Shown here: positions 43,187 through 55,060 of the stretch, in pieces
Layout: each line of letters begins with the position of its first letter
Position numbering within the stretch: the stretch's first letter is position 1
Source of the DNA: Arctopsyche grandis
Taxonomy: Eukaryota; Arthropoda; Insecta; Trichoptera; Hydropsychidae
Assembly: GCF_051622035.1 (NCBI RefSeq)
Contig: NC_135360.1
Coordinates: 16,062,501 to 16,126,500, forward strand
DNA: 64,000 nucleotides
Direction of reading: 5' to 3'
Program-made: the position numbers and the translations under genes
The notes under the pieces: model-generated
The model's input: only the letters and a program-made list of their open reading frames with translations
Databases searched by the model: none
Told to the model about the DNA's origin: nothing

Positions 43187-43890
43187 CATAAATTATATAT
43201 TTATTAAATTGTACACGAAATTTGAACAGTCATTAAAAATTGTATTAAACATCAGGTTTTCAAATAAAGCGGATTGCGCTTGTCAACAGCGGTGTCGATC
43301 GATGATATACAGTACTTACGTAATGGATAGGAATTCACTGACCGTGTGGAATTCTGCAACTGGTGTGTGGGATGATAAACACGGAGTTCATAAACTACAA
43401 ACACAAGTATTGAACAAAATAATATGTAATTCATATTTGAAAATATAAAAACTATATGTTGTTTTTCAAATGATTTTAGCTCTATATATATTTCAACAAT
43501 AAATTAGTTTCCGTTTATGAAGAGAATCATAGCTATGATTGGTCATTGTTTTTGGCAGATTTTGGTGGTAGCATGGTAGTATAATCTTAATGGAAATGAT
43601 GTGCTATTTTAATTAAAATGAATAGTATTTGAAAATTTATGCTATTTCAGGGATTTCTTCTAGGACTTTCTGTACTCGGAGTTATTCTTATCTTAGAAGA
43701 TATATTCGACAGTTGTATTAAGCCTTTGGTTTCTTCTGATTCAGAAAAATCAACGAAAGATAATAGAGATAAAAAAATCAGTGTCTCTAGCGAAAGCAGT
43801 TGCAGCATCAATTATAATGATAAAAGTGATATCCTGAAAGATTACAATAAATTTAATATTAAGAGTATTGAAAAAAATTTCTATATGTAA
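40281..43890 (+). CDS. DEG/ENaC (pickpocket-type) sodium channel subunit, 457 aa
   Basis: A subunit of a trimeric amiloride-sensitive-type cation channel of the plasma membrane; insect pickpocket genes act in mechano-, chemo- and osmosensation. Exons: 40281-40418, 40677-40808, 41024-41168, 41259-41459, 42702-42844, 43014-43141, 43256-43406, 43480-43575, 43651-43890; open throughout (1374 nt). M1 lies at about residues 28-46 (TTILLTCTVVVVYQ), followed by the family's post-M1 motif as KYPAITICRDPPY. The extracellular domain includes cysteine motifs CVEKCVWD, GCSGPW and CACQQRCRS. M2 near 372-400 reads DFGGSM then GFLLGLSVLGVILILEDIFD, containing the G-L-S selectivity-filter triplet. The cytoplasmic tail is Ser/Lys-rich. 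The first intron uses a GC donor (CAG|GCAAGT) rather than GT. The intron 3 donor (A|GTTGTA) is weak and the least certain junction. Intron 4 holds a TA microsatellite and a dispersed repeat. AATAAA lies at 43897 and 44143. Confidence 0.9.
41588..41665. repeat. (TA)n microsatellite in channel intron 4
   Basis: An uninterrupted run of TA dinucleotides. Confidence 0.95.
42218..42640 (+). repeat. dispersed CTAGCTGA repeat, copy 1
   Basis: Begins ACTAGCTGAACCCAGCATGC and ends with ATTGCAATCGGTTGAATGG, GGAACGCATACGTGACAGGC and a TATA-rich tail. It shares this order of blocks with 51254-51625. It is a common type of insect interspersed repeat; its class was not determined. It lies in channel intron 4. 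Confidence 0.6.
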
Positions 43891-46508
43891 CTAACTAATA
43901 AATATTTTTATAATTTTAATTTCGTAGAAAGTATCTAATATGAACATACAATTGTATTTTTATTTTTTTTTAAATTTTGATTTTTTAACATGTGTATGTT
44001 CTTATCTGTGGATATATTTTATTTGTGTTTTAAAAAAAAATTAATACGTGTTGTTGACAAACACATAGTCTATAGAATTTATAATTTAGTAATTCCATGT
44101 ATTTTATGTCAGGCGATCATGTGAACATTGCATGTTTTGATAAATAAACTATACAATTCATAAACAAATATAGTTTTTTCCAATATTAGTTGTTTTCAAA
44201 ACAAAAATGCTTACATATTTATGTAATATATTATATAATGTAAAACTAAATTTGATACATTGTGCAGTACATAATATACTATACATATTATGTATAGTAA
44301 ACTTTCGATTTTCCGAGTGCAGATTATCTGGTTTGTGGATTATCGGTGCATGAATTCAATATTTTTTAAATAAAAGCATGTAAAAAAAAAGATTTTTTAT
44401 ACCACCTTCAATTCAAACCATAGATTATGAAGTCATGTATGTATTTCATCAATGAAATATCGATACCTTAAGCTGGTAAGATTTAAGTAATCCTGGGCTT
44501 CCATGGACTTTGATATACAAATAATAGTCACAATACAGACTTTATTGAGGTGAATTGACCAATAAGTATATAAAATGTAGTATATAAAACTTAAAGAAAA
44601 GATCTTCAGAAATACACAAAAATCACAGATTTTCTTAATAAATATGTAACAAACGAATAAACCTACTTTCTGCATTAGAAATACATACGTAATGTACTAC
44701 ATAGTTTAACACGAAAGAAAAGTCGATAGTTTATTTTATTCGCATTTTTAATAATCAGTATCACCCCATCCCCCTATTATGCGGGTGAATATGTATGTAT
44801 GTATTATGTAAAAAAAAGGCACTGAATTAAAAAATTATGTAGAATAGAGTTTTCTATCAAAACCGAACTGTAAAGGCTATAATACGAAAGACTATACGTA
44901 TCTACATATAATATGAAAGACAATAATACGAAAGTATTTATTATCAAATATACCTACATGTGATAAATTAAAAAAAATCTTTTTAATTAGTGAGATAATT
45001 ATATATTCACATATTTATAATGATAGTCAGATAGTGGGAACTAATTTATAATTTTTGTTTGTAACGAAGAATTTAAACATTGGAACCAATTTTATTTCAA
45101 AATTTTAGATAAACCTTCTTTAGTAGGTTTATTTATTAGGCAAAAAATCAAACTTTATTAATCAAGTTTACTTTTATCGTCGTAAAATTTAATAGTACTT
45201 TTTTTTTAAGAAATCTGAAATCATCAAATGTAAAATAAGAAAATATTTCAAATTGATAATATCACATGTTAAATAAATAATTAATAACACGGATCTCACA
45301 AGTCACGGATCTCACAAGTCACGGATCTCACAAGTTACGGATCAAGTGATAAGAGTGGAGATCAAAACACTATTAACTGCATACTGCATATTTATTTTAT
45401 GAAACTAGATTTTACTAGAAACTAATCAATTAATTATTGCAATTGCATAGATAATACGACTTCATTATTGTAATTAGATAGTTATATAATTGAACTTATG
45501 AATTATTATAAAAGTTTTAAGCAATAAAAATTTAGGCAATTTCAAACGCCCAAAATATTATTACATTTATACACATTTGCATTATCTTAAATGTAATACA
45601 ATTTATTCATAGATTATTTCTGGCAGAAACATCTTCTTTTGATAGATGAATGAAAAAGTTGTATTTTTAAATGGAAACTGTTGTTCAAAAATTTGCAGTG
45701 TTAATTATAATTAAACAAAAATTCTCAAATATGCCAATTATGGAATATAATGAAATTTAGATATGTACAAGGAAGAAGAGGTTATTCATCTAGATTTTAA
45801 TTTTATGTGACTACGCAAACCCATTATACTATCCAGTATTTTATATTTAAATATGCCATGTATAAAAGTCTAGTTTTGATTAGATAAATTTAAGATGAAA
45901 TAGTATTTTTTTTTGTGTTTCATTTTCCTTAATTTTTTTTTGATAATTTTTATTCTCGCAAATTTCTGTTTTGTTTACATTATTTGCCAAAACATTGATA
46001 GTAAAATAATACATAGATATCAAACCTTTGAATTAAAATTAGTGCTAAATATTATTTTAATGGAAAATTATATTTTTTAAATAAATAAAATTTTATTATT
46101 TTATAATATCCATAAAAACTGTAATTAATTATAACATAACAACAAGCGCTTAATTATATAACATAATTATAATAAAGCAGGTGGAAAAATTTATGAAATA
46201 TGAAGGGAAAATCTTCTCGTAAAATGTATTAATAAATTTTGTAGAATTTGTAAAAGCTTAAATTTATTAATAATAATAATAGTTCTTAGTTTTACTTGAT
46301 GGCAATATAAAACGTTACACATTTGAAAAATAAAATTGTTATCTACCGCTTACGGCAAACGGCGAATTGTTTATAATTAAAATGGGGAAAAACTTACACG
46401 AGAATTATACATAATTGCGCATATAAACAATGTTTATGTTTTGATCATTTCTGATTGGCTTATTTTTCTCCCTCCATTTTATTGTGTTGAGCTTTATCGA
46501 ACATTCGG
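43891..46508. other. intergenic DNA between channel and repeat-protein gene
   Basis: AT-rich and without coding sequence. 44297-44350 (AACTTTCGATTTTCCGAG...) resembles a fragment of a pogo/Tigger-type terminus, at low confidence. Confidence 0.45.
45289..45344 (+). repeat. 16-bp tandem repeat, ~3.5 units
   Basis: Units of ACGGATCTCACAAGTC repeat three times with a shortened final unit, about 1.2 kb upstream of the TATA box of the repeat-protein gene. Confidence 0.85.
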
Positions 46509-46567
46509 TATAAAAGCACGAATACTGGAATTGAATTTTATTAGTCGTGCTTTGAGCATTGCAAACT
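46509..46567 (+). promoter_or_regulatory. TATA box, initiator and non-coding exon 1 of repeat-protein gene
   Basis: TATAAAAG at 46509-46516 is followed, at a spacing of about 30 bases, by TTAGTC at 46541, a good arthropod initiator. A short non-coding exon then runs to a strong donor GTAAGT at 46568. The acceptor TTTTCAG ends at 46738. This is the only textbook core promoter in the window. Confidence 0.7.
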
Positions 46568-46780
46568 GTAAGTATATACATAAGTATACATACAAACTAC
46601 AAAATCATTAATTCACTAATATTATTGTATAACAATATTCAATAGTTTACCATATTAATTCATATGTATACTATAATTTTCAATATTAATACATTTATTA
46701 TGTTAAACTGAAATTTTCTAATTGTTTATTCTTTTCAGATATCAAGAAGTTTTCAACACTCAAACTACACAAAAATAAAA

Positions 46781-49700
46781 ATGGCACAAGTGCAACTAAA
46801 TACAACTTTCAAAACCTTTGACTTCTTAAAATCTGAAGCGGAAAATAAGAATGTTGACTTCTTATTCTTGGACTTTCTAAATAAAACTGGCCGATTTCTA
46901 AAGCTGTTCGTTGAAAACAAACCGGAAGGGTTCCTCAAACAAGAAGATTTCCTTGATTTCCTGAAATTCGTAGAGGACAAAGCCCCACAAGACTTCATGT
47001 TCCTGACTTTCCTCAACAAATTCGTTGACAACAAGCCATTCTTATTCTTGAACTTCCTCAACTTCTTGAACCTGTTCGTCGAAAGCAAACCAGAAGGGTT
47101 CCTCAAACAAGAAGATTTCCTCGACTTCTTGAAATTCGTGGAGGACAAAGCCCCACAAGACTTCATGTTCCTGACTTTCCTCAACAAATTCGTTGACAAC
47201 AAACCATTTTTATTCTTGAACTTCCTCAACTTCTTGAACCTGTTCGTCGAAAGCAAACCAGAAGGGTTCCTCAAACAAGAAGATTTCCTCGACTTCCTGA
47301 AATTCGTGGAGGACAAAGCCCCACAAGACTTCATGTTCCTGACTTTCCTCAACAAATTCGTTGACAACAAACCATTCTTATTCTTGAACTTCCTCAACTT
47401 CTTGAACCTGTTCGTCGAAAGCAAACCAGAAGGGTTCCTCAAACAAGAAGATTTCCTGGATTTCCTGAAATTCGTAGAGGACAAAGCCCCACAAGACTTC
47501 ATGTTCCTGACTTTCCTCAACAAATTCGTTGACAACAAACCATTCTTATTCTTGAACTTCCTCAACTTCTTGAACCTGTTCGTCGAAAGCAAACCAGAAG
47601 GTTTCCTCAAACAAGAAGATTTCCTGGATTTCCTGAAATTCGTGGAGGACAAAGCCCCACAAGACTTCATGTTCCTGACTTTCCTCAACAAATTCGTTGA
47701 CAACAAGCCATTTTTATTCTTGAACTTCCTCAACTTCTTGAACCTGTTCGTCGAAAGCAAACCAGAAGGGTTCCTCAAACAAGAAGATTTCCTGGATTTC
47801 CTGAAATTCGTAGAGGACAAAGCCCCACAAGACTTCATGTTCCTGACTTTCCTCAACAAATTCGTTGACAACAAACCATTCTTATTCTTGAACTTCCTCA
47901 ACTTCTTGAACCTGTTCATCGAAAGCAAACCAGAAGGGTTCCTCAAACAAGAAGATTTCCTGGATTTCCTGAAATTCGTGGAGGACAAAGCCCCACAAGA
48001 CTTCATGTTCCTGACTTTCCTCAACAAATTCGTTGACAACAAACCATTCTTATTCTTGAACTTCCTCAACTTATTGAACCTGTTCATCGAAAGCAAACCA
48101 GAAGGGTTCCTCAAACAAGAAGATTTCCTGGATTTCCTGAAATTCGTGGAGGACAAAGCCCCACAAGACTTCATGTTCCTGACTTTCCTCAACAAATTCG
48201 TTGACAACAAACCATTCTTATTCTTGAACTTCCTCAACTTCTTGAACCTGTTCATCGAAAGCAAACCAGAAGGGTTCCTCAAACAAGAAGATTTCCTGGA
48301 TTTCCTGAAATTCGTGGAGGACAAAGCCCCACAAGACTTCATGTTCCTGACTTTCCTCAACAAATTCGTTGACAACAAACCATTCTTATTCTTGAACTTC
48401 CTCAACTTCTTGAACCTGTTCGTCGAAAGCAAACCAGAAGGGTTCCTCAAACAAGAAGATTTCCTGGATTTCCTGAAATTCGTGGAGGACAAAGCCCCAC
48501 AAGACTTCATGTTCCTGACTTTCCTCAACAAATTCGTTGACAACAAGCCATTCTTATTCTTGAACTTCCTCAACTTCTTGAACCTGTTCGTCGAAAGCAA
48601 ACCAGAAGGGTTCCTCAAACAAGAAGATTTCCTGGATTTCCTGAAATTCGTAGAGGACAAAGCCCCACAAGACTTCATGTTCCTGACTTTCCTCAACAAA
48701 TTCGTTGACAACAAGCCATTCTTATTCTTGAACTTCCTCAACTTCTTGAACCTGTTCGTCGAAAGCAAACCAGAAGGGTTCCTCAAACAAGAAGATTTCC
48801 TGGATTTCCTGAAATTCGTAGAGGACAAAGCCCCACAAGACTTCATGTTCCTGACTTTCCTCAACAAATTCGTTGACAACAAACCATTCTTATTCTTGAA
48901 CTTCCTCAACTTCTTGAACCTGTTCGTCGAAAGCAAACCAGAAGGGTTCCTCAAACAAGAAGATTTCCTGGATTTCCTGAAATTCGTGGAGGACAAAGCC
49001 CCACAAGACTTCATGTTCCTGACTTTCCTCAACAAATTCGTTGACAACAAGCCATTCTTATTCTTGAACTTCCTCAACTTCTTGAATCTGTTCATCGAAA
49101 GCAAACCAGAAGGGTTCCTCAAACAAGAAGATTTCCTGGATTTCCTGAAATTCGTGGAGGACAAAGCCCCAAAAGACTTCATGTTCCTGACTTTCCTCAA
49201 CAAATTCGTTGACAACAAGCCATTCTTATTCTTGAACTTCCTCAACTTCTTGAACCTGTTCGTCGAAAGCAAACCAGAAGGGTTCCTCAAACAAGAAGAT
49301 TTCCTCGACTTCCTGAAATTCGTGGAGGACAAAGCCCCCCAAGACTTCATGTTCCTGACTTTCCTCAACAAATTCGTTGACAACAAGCCATTCTTATTCT
49401 TGAACTTCCTCAACTTCTTGAACCTGTTCGTCGAAAGCAAACCAGAAGGGTTCCTCAAACAAGAAGATTTCCTGGATTTCCTGAAATTCGTAGAGGACAA
49501 AGCCCCACAAGACTTCATGTTCCTGACTTTCCTCAACAAATTCGTTGACAACAAACCATTCTTATTCTTGAACTTCCTCAACTTCTTGAACCTGTTCGTC
49601 GAAAGCAAACCAGAAGGGTTCCTCAAACAAGAAGATTTCCTGGATTTCCTGAAATTCGTGGAGGACAAAGCCCCACAAGACTTCATGTTCCTGACTTTCC

Positions 49701-50191
49701 TCAACAAATTCGTTGACAACAAACCATTCTTATTCTTGAACTTCCTCAACTTCTTGAACCTGTTCATCGAAAGCAAACCAGAAGGGTTCCTCAAACAAGA
49801 AGATTTCCTGGATTTCCTGAAATTCGTAGAGGACAAAGCCCCACAAGACTTTATGTTTATTGACTTTATGAACAAAGGAGATTTTCTTCAAAACTTTTTG
49901 GAGATATCTAACGAAAAGCAAACATTTGTCGAAGAAAACCCATCGTACGATTTCGTACAGGTATTGTTAAAAATTGATTTTACATTTTTCTAATTTTTTA
50001 TGAAGATATAATTTTTTAATTGAAACATTTTATTTAATAGAGTTGTGGTGAAGCCCCATTTTATTCTACCGCATCCAACTTTTTGGCAGTGTAAGTTTTT
50101 TTAATTAATTACATTTAAATATACTTATTAGTTCGTATAATGATAGATCACAATAATAATTTTTATTTATTATTACAGAGCATGCTGTTAA
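46781..50191 (+). CDS. orphan Phe/Leu-rich tandem-repeat protein, 1080 aa
   Basis: Family not recognised and function unknown. Coding exons 46781-49960, 50041-50090 and 50179-50191, all GT-AG, preceded by a non-coding exon. The ATG follows an A-rich AAAATGG context and is the first in frame. Residues 1-40 are a unique N-terminus (MAQVQLNTTFKTFDFLKS) with no signal peptide. From about residue 41, eighteen tandem 56-residue units follow (the last cut short), each made of three sub-repeats beginning FVESKPEG, FVEDKAPQD and FVDNKPF and ending in FL-x-FL-x patterns. Each full unit has 13 Phe and 10 Leu in 56, with no Cys, Trp, Tyr, His or Arg. The spacing suggests amphipathic helices. After about residue 1024 the C-terminus is unique (NKGDFLQNFLEISNEKQTF) and ends SCGEAPFYSTASN...VACC, where the only cysteines occur. 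AATAAA lies at 50303. Strong expression is inferred from the TATA promoter. It could be a structural, lipid-associated or secretory product; none of these is shown. Confidence 0.85.
46901..49850 (+). repeat. 168-bp coding tandem repeat, 18 units
   Basis: Unit starts recur exactly every 168 bp from 46901 to 49757. Units differ at only a few positions (GTA/GTG, CTCGAC/CTGGAT, GTC/ATC, AAGCC/AAACC), with variants shuffled among units. The first unit is the most diverged. Confidence 0.97.
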
Positions 50192-51253
50192 TTTGACAAG
50201 TCTTGGTATTCCCCTGTTGGCTATTGGATTTTTGTAATTGTGTAGTCCGACAAAAATGAAGTATTTGTACATATTTGTATTATATTATAATATTTTTATT
50301 TAAATAAACAGAAGCATATAAATTTAAAAAAAAATTGTTTTTTTTATATTTACTATACAAACCTACATATGTATGTACATATGTATTTAATATTACAAAG
50401 TCAATATACACAAATACATTTTTATTTTATATTAGTATGTTAAGTTTTGTAGATATTCGTACATGTATATTTACATATCATACTATATTTTGTCAAAGTA
50501 CATTACAAAAATGATATAAAAAGATATTAATTTCGTAACTTTTACATCATATTATACATCTGTTCATATGTACATGCAGTCAAAAAATGTTAAATAAAAT
50601 CAATTATTTTTTCACTGATTCGAAAATTTTCTTTAATAAATAAATATGTAGTTTGTATTTTCTTTACAAAATACATATGTAGTTTTTACATACATATATA
50701 TATGTGTATGTATATACTTACTATTTTATATTTTATATTAATTAATTGGATATAATATTCATTTGTACATATGTATTATACATTTAAGAAATGGAAAAAA
50801 AATCGTATCTTGTGGAAAATGGGACATAACGCATTATTCATGCGGAATTATTTACGTTACTGGTGAATCATTATGTGCATCAGAATGCAGAAAACATCTG
50901 GTTGAACCAAAATACACAACACATACACACACACGGATTTTGTAATTTTCATTTTTCATTGGATGATTGTATGAAAATTTCTGAAACAACTTTTCTTTCG
51001 GTTGATGTTTTGGTATAAGTCGTATATTCTATAATCTGTAGTATACTTAATCTAAATACGAGCATTAATAAAATATAATAATTTTGGGCCAGTATGTCAT
51101 AATATTGACCTAAAATCCCGTACCATCTGAATGTTTAAAATTTTGGAAAAATGTTTAGGAAACAATAGGAGGTTAAAACTTTTTATTAATCAAACCATGT
51201 ACATACATACACATATATGTATTTATGCATGTATGTATTTATGTAACATACAT
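50192..51253. other. 3' UTR of repeat-protein gene and intergenic DNA
   Basis: AATAAA at 50303-50308 lies 112 bases after the stop. Beyond it is AT-rich DNA with many ACATATGTA-type palindromes and no gene. Confidence 0.5.
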
Positions 51254-51625
51254 ACTAGCTGAATCCGGCATGCGTTGCAATGCCATAATAGGGCATGCAA
51301 TTCCCGGTCCCGTTTTTAAGTGATGGTTGGAGCTAACTAACCCAACTAACGTCTCTTTAAAGCCGTGTCGTCATCAACCAATTGGTGACGTGGTTACCAA
51401 CACACAATTTCCTTGACTACACAATGGCGCTTCATACTTTCGCGTCGGTAAAATCGTAATTACAAATATTATTATTAAGAGGTTTTTTCCCGTTTTTCTT
51501 TCACAAAAAGCTTCCCGGACATGCATATAACAAATCCTGAATGTTCCATCGTAATCGGTTTAGTGATTTAGGAGCCTATACGCGACATACAGACAGACAA
51601 TTAGACATTCAATTTATACTATATA
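51254..51625 (+). repeat. dispersed CTAGCTGA repeat, copy 2
   Basis: Starts ACTAGCTGAATCCGGCATGC and ends with ATCGTAATCGGTTTAGTG, GGAGCCTATACGCGACATAC and a T/A-rich tail. It matches the copy at 42218. Confidence 0.6.
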
Positions 51626-51959
51626 TACATAGATGTATGCTTAAGGCTAAACTATGCATGTTGGATACTGTTCCGTGAAATGAAAATACTATTTATGTAA
51701 CTATGGAGTGTTTTTATCTTACATAAATGTATTTTATAAATTATATTTAACTGTTGAACAATAATTATAAATTTGTACCGTATATTTATTTAAGAATACT
51801 TGAGAAAGGTGGTAAAACCGATGAAACCAAGGGGTTTGTTAGTACACAAAGTTATTATGCAAAAATAAAAATATCAAATAAGATAAAAAAAAATTAAAAG
51901 AAATATAAAAAATTCAAAATAAAGGAAAAAATAAACAATTAAAAAAACGGAAGAGAAAA

Positions 51960-52560
51960 TACAAAAGACAAAAACCCATTTATTTTAAGGAAATCATTAA
52001 GTTTATTTTTAAAAAGGTTTAAGTTACTGGAAGTTACTAATTCGTTGGATAGAATATTCCAAATTTCAACCATTCTATTAAAAAAAAAGATTCTCTAATT
52101 ATTTTGAAATAAATATTTTTTTGGAGTCTGAAAGAATGACTTATCAGATTAGTGTTATTGTTAAACGTAAGGAGGTTTATCATAGGACTATTGTAATGGA
52201 CTTAGATTACTTGTAGACACTTGCAGTGGTCAATTAGATTACCACTCATTTTTCTCGTCTCCAAAGTGGAAAGATTCATTCTTTTCAATCTCATACCATA
52301 TAAAAGTGATTTAAATTCAGAAGGCATTTTTTTTTAATTTTTCGTTTGACTTTTTCTAAACATTCAACGTCTTTTTTTTAAATATGGGTTCCAAATGGAA
52401 TAAGCAAATATAATTTTTTATCTTATATAGGTTTTACAAATTATCATATAGATATACAAGTTTCTTCCGAGGAGAATATTAGCCTTTTTACTGGTCAGAA
52501 TTTTTAGATAAAATGCTTTGCTGAAAATGACTCGCCGACTCAGTGATGAAATCAAAGAAA
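51960..52560 (-). pseudogene. non-LTR retrotransposon reverse-transcriptase C-terminal fossil
   Basis: On the minus strand, 52400-52000 reads IWNPYLKK, ECxxK-like remnants, LKSLLYGMRLKRMNLSTLET, RKMSGNLIDHCK and, near the end, FFNRMVEIWNILSNELV. This is the order of the C-terminal region of Jockey/CR1-type LINE reverse transcriptases (Y-x-x-x-x-W-N-P ... R-L-x-x-L-x-L-x-x-L-E-x-R-R ... W-N-x-L-P). Several stops and shifts make it inactive. Confidence 0.7.
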
Positions 52561-54125
52561 ATTTAAAAATAGAACGTGTTAAAAAATAAGTAAGCCTTAA
52601 AATGAACCTAAAAATTTATCTTTTAAAAAATTGACAATTTTGGGCTAATTTATTTCTATATTTTTGATATAAAATCTTTTATATCATAAAGTCAAAATTC
52701 TGGAACAAATAAATCATACGCGGCTGACCACAAAATGGAAAACTCTCTCGCGTATTTGGAACATCAAAGAGATGATTCGAAACAAGAATGTCATCCAATT
52801 TGATTTATGAATTTTCTTCTTATTACATTTTTTTCTTGTTTGTATTGTACGTATGTATGTACATACATATGTATTGCATATACCGTGATGTGCTATGCAC
52901 ATAGTTAATATGAACAATTTTCCAAAAGGAAAAACAAATCGTTGTGAACAAAGTTGATTTAATCGCGTCGAGAATCGTGTCGTGATACATATTTATTGTG
53001 GTATTGCGTTATATTTGTTCTGGCGGCGAAAAGAGGGGAACGATGACCACTTCTTATTATGGACCTGAGTGCTGTTTTGACTTCATCTCCCTGGAGGATA
53101 ATAATAAAGGTGTCCACACACTAACGGGTTTCCGAACGTTTTAATGGTCGTTCGGAAAACGTTTAGTAACACACCTGATTCATAATTTCTAATTACATAT
53201 AATATAATCCACAAGCAAGAGTTCACAATAACATTGCATAACTTTCATTGATTTTCTACTACATTCATGTACATATAAACTGGTATTTCATACCCATTTT
53301 GAAACTAAAAACTGATTATAATACATACATATTTAGGTATATTTTGCTAAAACTCATTTAAAATACAAAATTCAACTTCATTTGAATTCTCATCGCGTTG
53401 CTTAGCATGTGATGAAGTGAATTATTTCATCATTGACTTCTATAATATAATTAAACTAAAAAAAATGTTTCTAACAAAAGCTACCTGAAACATTATCGAA
53501 AACACAATTTTAAGGTTGAAAATTAATAAATGAATCAATATAAAATTGAATTTGAAAATAAATAAATTTTGTATGCGGTCAGCTCTGTTATCGGACGATG
53601 TGTGTTTTTCTTGATCTCGATAATGACGAGGTTAACTTATTAGGTTTTAAAATGAAATAACTAGTTTTATCGAGATTGATCAAGAATGCAATATTGATGA
53701 TGTGGATACGATCTGATTTTTGTGGGCGGATTTATCCGGCATAAATAAACGCTATTATGCTGATTAGTTTGTTATACTATTTATAAGTGACTGTAAAAAC
53801 TTCCCTCAAAAATTACACGAAGCTATCGCGCAAGATAATAATTACAAGCTACAAAAGGTTATATAAATGTTACGAATATATTGCATTATAAATATCATAT
53901 TATATATGAATATACATACATATATAGATATGAAACTATAGAACATGTTAATTATATCGATGCAGTTTTTCTAAATTTAATTTTCTAATTAACCACCACA
54001 AATAAAGGCTTATATTATATATATAAAAACGGACTGTCGCTAAATATATTTGTATATTTGTATATTTGTATATTTGTATGTATATATGTGACGGACGATC
54101 AACCGTCAACCAGTATGGGGAACAA
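52561..54125. other. intergenic DNA, no gene seen
   Basis: AT-rich with short ORFs only. A repeated TATATTTGT array begins at about 54045. Confidence 0.45.
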
Positions 54126-54577
54126 AATTTTTTTTTTTTCATATTTTTCATATTTTTCATATTTTTCAGTTTTTTCATATTTTTCAGTTTTTTTCAGGTT
54201 TTTTCAGTTTTTTTCATAATTTTCATTTTTTTCATAATTTTCATTTTTTTCAGTTTTTTAATTTTTTTCATTTTTTTCAGTTTTTTCATTTTTTTCATTT
54301 TTTCAGTTTTTTCATTTTTTTTCATTTTTTCAGTTTTTTCATTTTTTTCATTTTTTCAGTTTTTTCATTTTTTTCATTTTTTTCATTTTTTCAGTTTTTT
54401 CATTTTTTTCATTTTTTCAGTTTTTTCATTTTTTCAGTTTTTTCATTTTTTTCATTTTTTCAGTTTTTTCATTTTTTTCATTTTTTCAGTTTTTTCATTT
54501 TTTTCATTTTTTTCATTTTTTCAGTTTTTTCATTTTTTTCATTTATTTCATTTTTTCAGTTTTTTCATTTTTTTCAT
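54126..54577 (+). repeat. T-rich simple repeat, TTTTTTCAT / TTTTTTCAG units
   Basis: About 450 bases almost wholly of T-runs punctuated by CA, CAG or CAT. It gives spurious Phe/Ile/Ser ORFs. Confidence 0.95.
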
Positions 54578-55060
54578 TGCCGGGGGCGCTGGCGGCGCCG
54601 AAGGCGTCAGCGGCGCTGGGGGCGAAGCCCCCGGGGTGCCGAAGGCATCGGGGCGCTGGGGGCGCCGGAGGCGTCGGCGGCGCTGGGGGCGAAGCCCCCG
54701 GGATGCCGAAGGCATCGGGGACGCTGGGGGCGAAGCCCCCGGGGTGCCGAAGGCATCGGGGGGGCTGGGGGCGCCGGAGGCGTCGGCGGCGCTGGGGGCG
54801 AAGCCCCCGGGATGCCGAAGGCATCGGGGACGCTGGGGGCGAAGCCCCCGGGGTGCCGAAGGCATCGGGGGGGCTGGGGGCGACGGGATGCCGAAGGCAT
54901 CGGGGACGCTGGGGGCGAAGCCCCCGGGGTGCCGAAGGCATCGGGGGGGCTGGGGGCGCCGGAGGCGTCGGCGGCGCTGGGGGCGCCGGAGGCGTCGGCG
55001 GCGCTGGGGCCGAAGGCCCCGGAGCGACGGAGGCATCGGGGGCAAAGGCGTCAGGAGGTC
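54578..55060. repeat. GC-rich minisatellite with GGCGAAGCCCCCGG and CCGAAGGCATCGG modules
   Basis: Two alternating modules, one with GGGGGCGAAGCCCCC and one with GATGCCGAAGGCATCGG, are repeated irregularly in roughly 60-130-bp blocks. Both modules are palindromic hairpin formers. Composition is well over 70% GC, in the sharpest contrast with the adjacent T-rich block. Confidence 0.9.

Noticed and set aside
45289-45344. CRISPR-like array
   Set aside because: Units are directly adjacent 16-mers with no spacers, in a eukaryotic genome; a simple tandem repeat.
46765-49875. 1036-aa minus-strand ORF antisense to the repeat protein
   Set aside because: It is open only because the repeat unit is a multiple of three and lacks stops in that frame. 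It has no promoter, splice or terminus support, and the plus frame has matching introns, TATA box and poly(A) signal.
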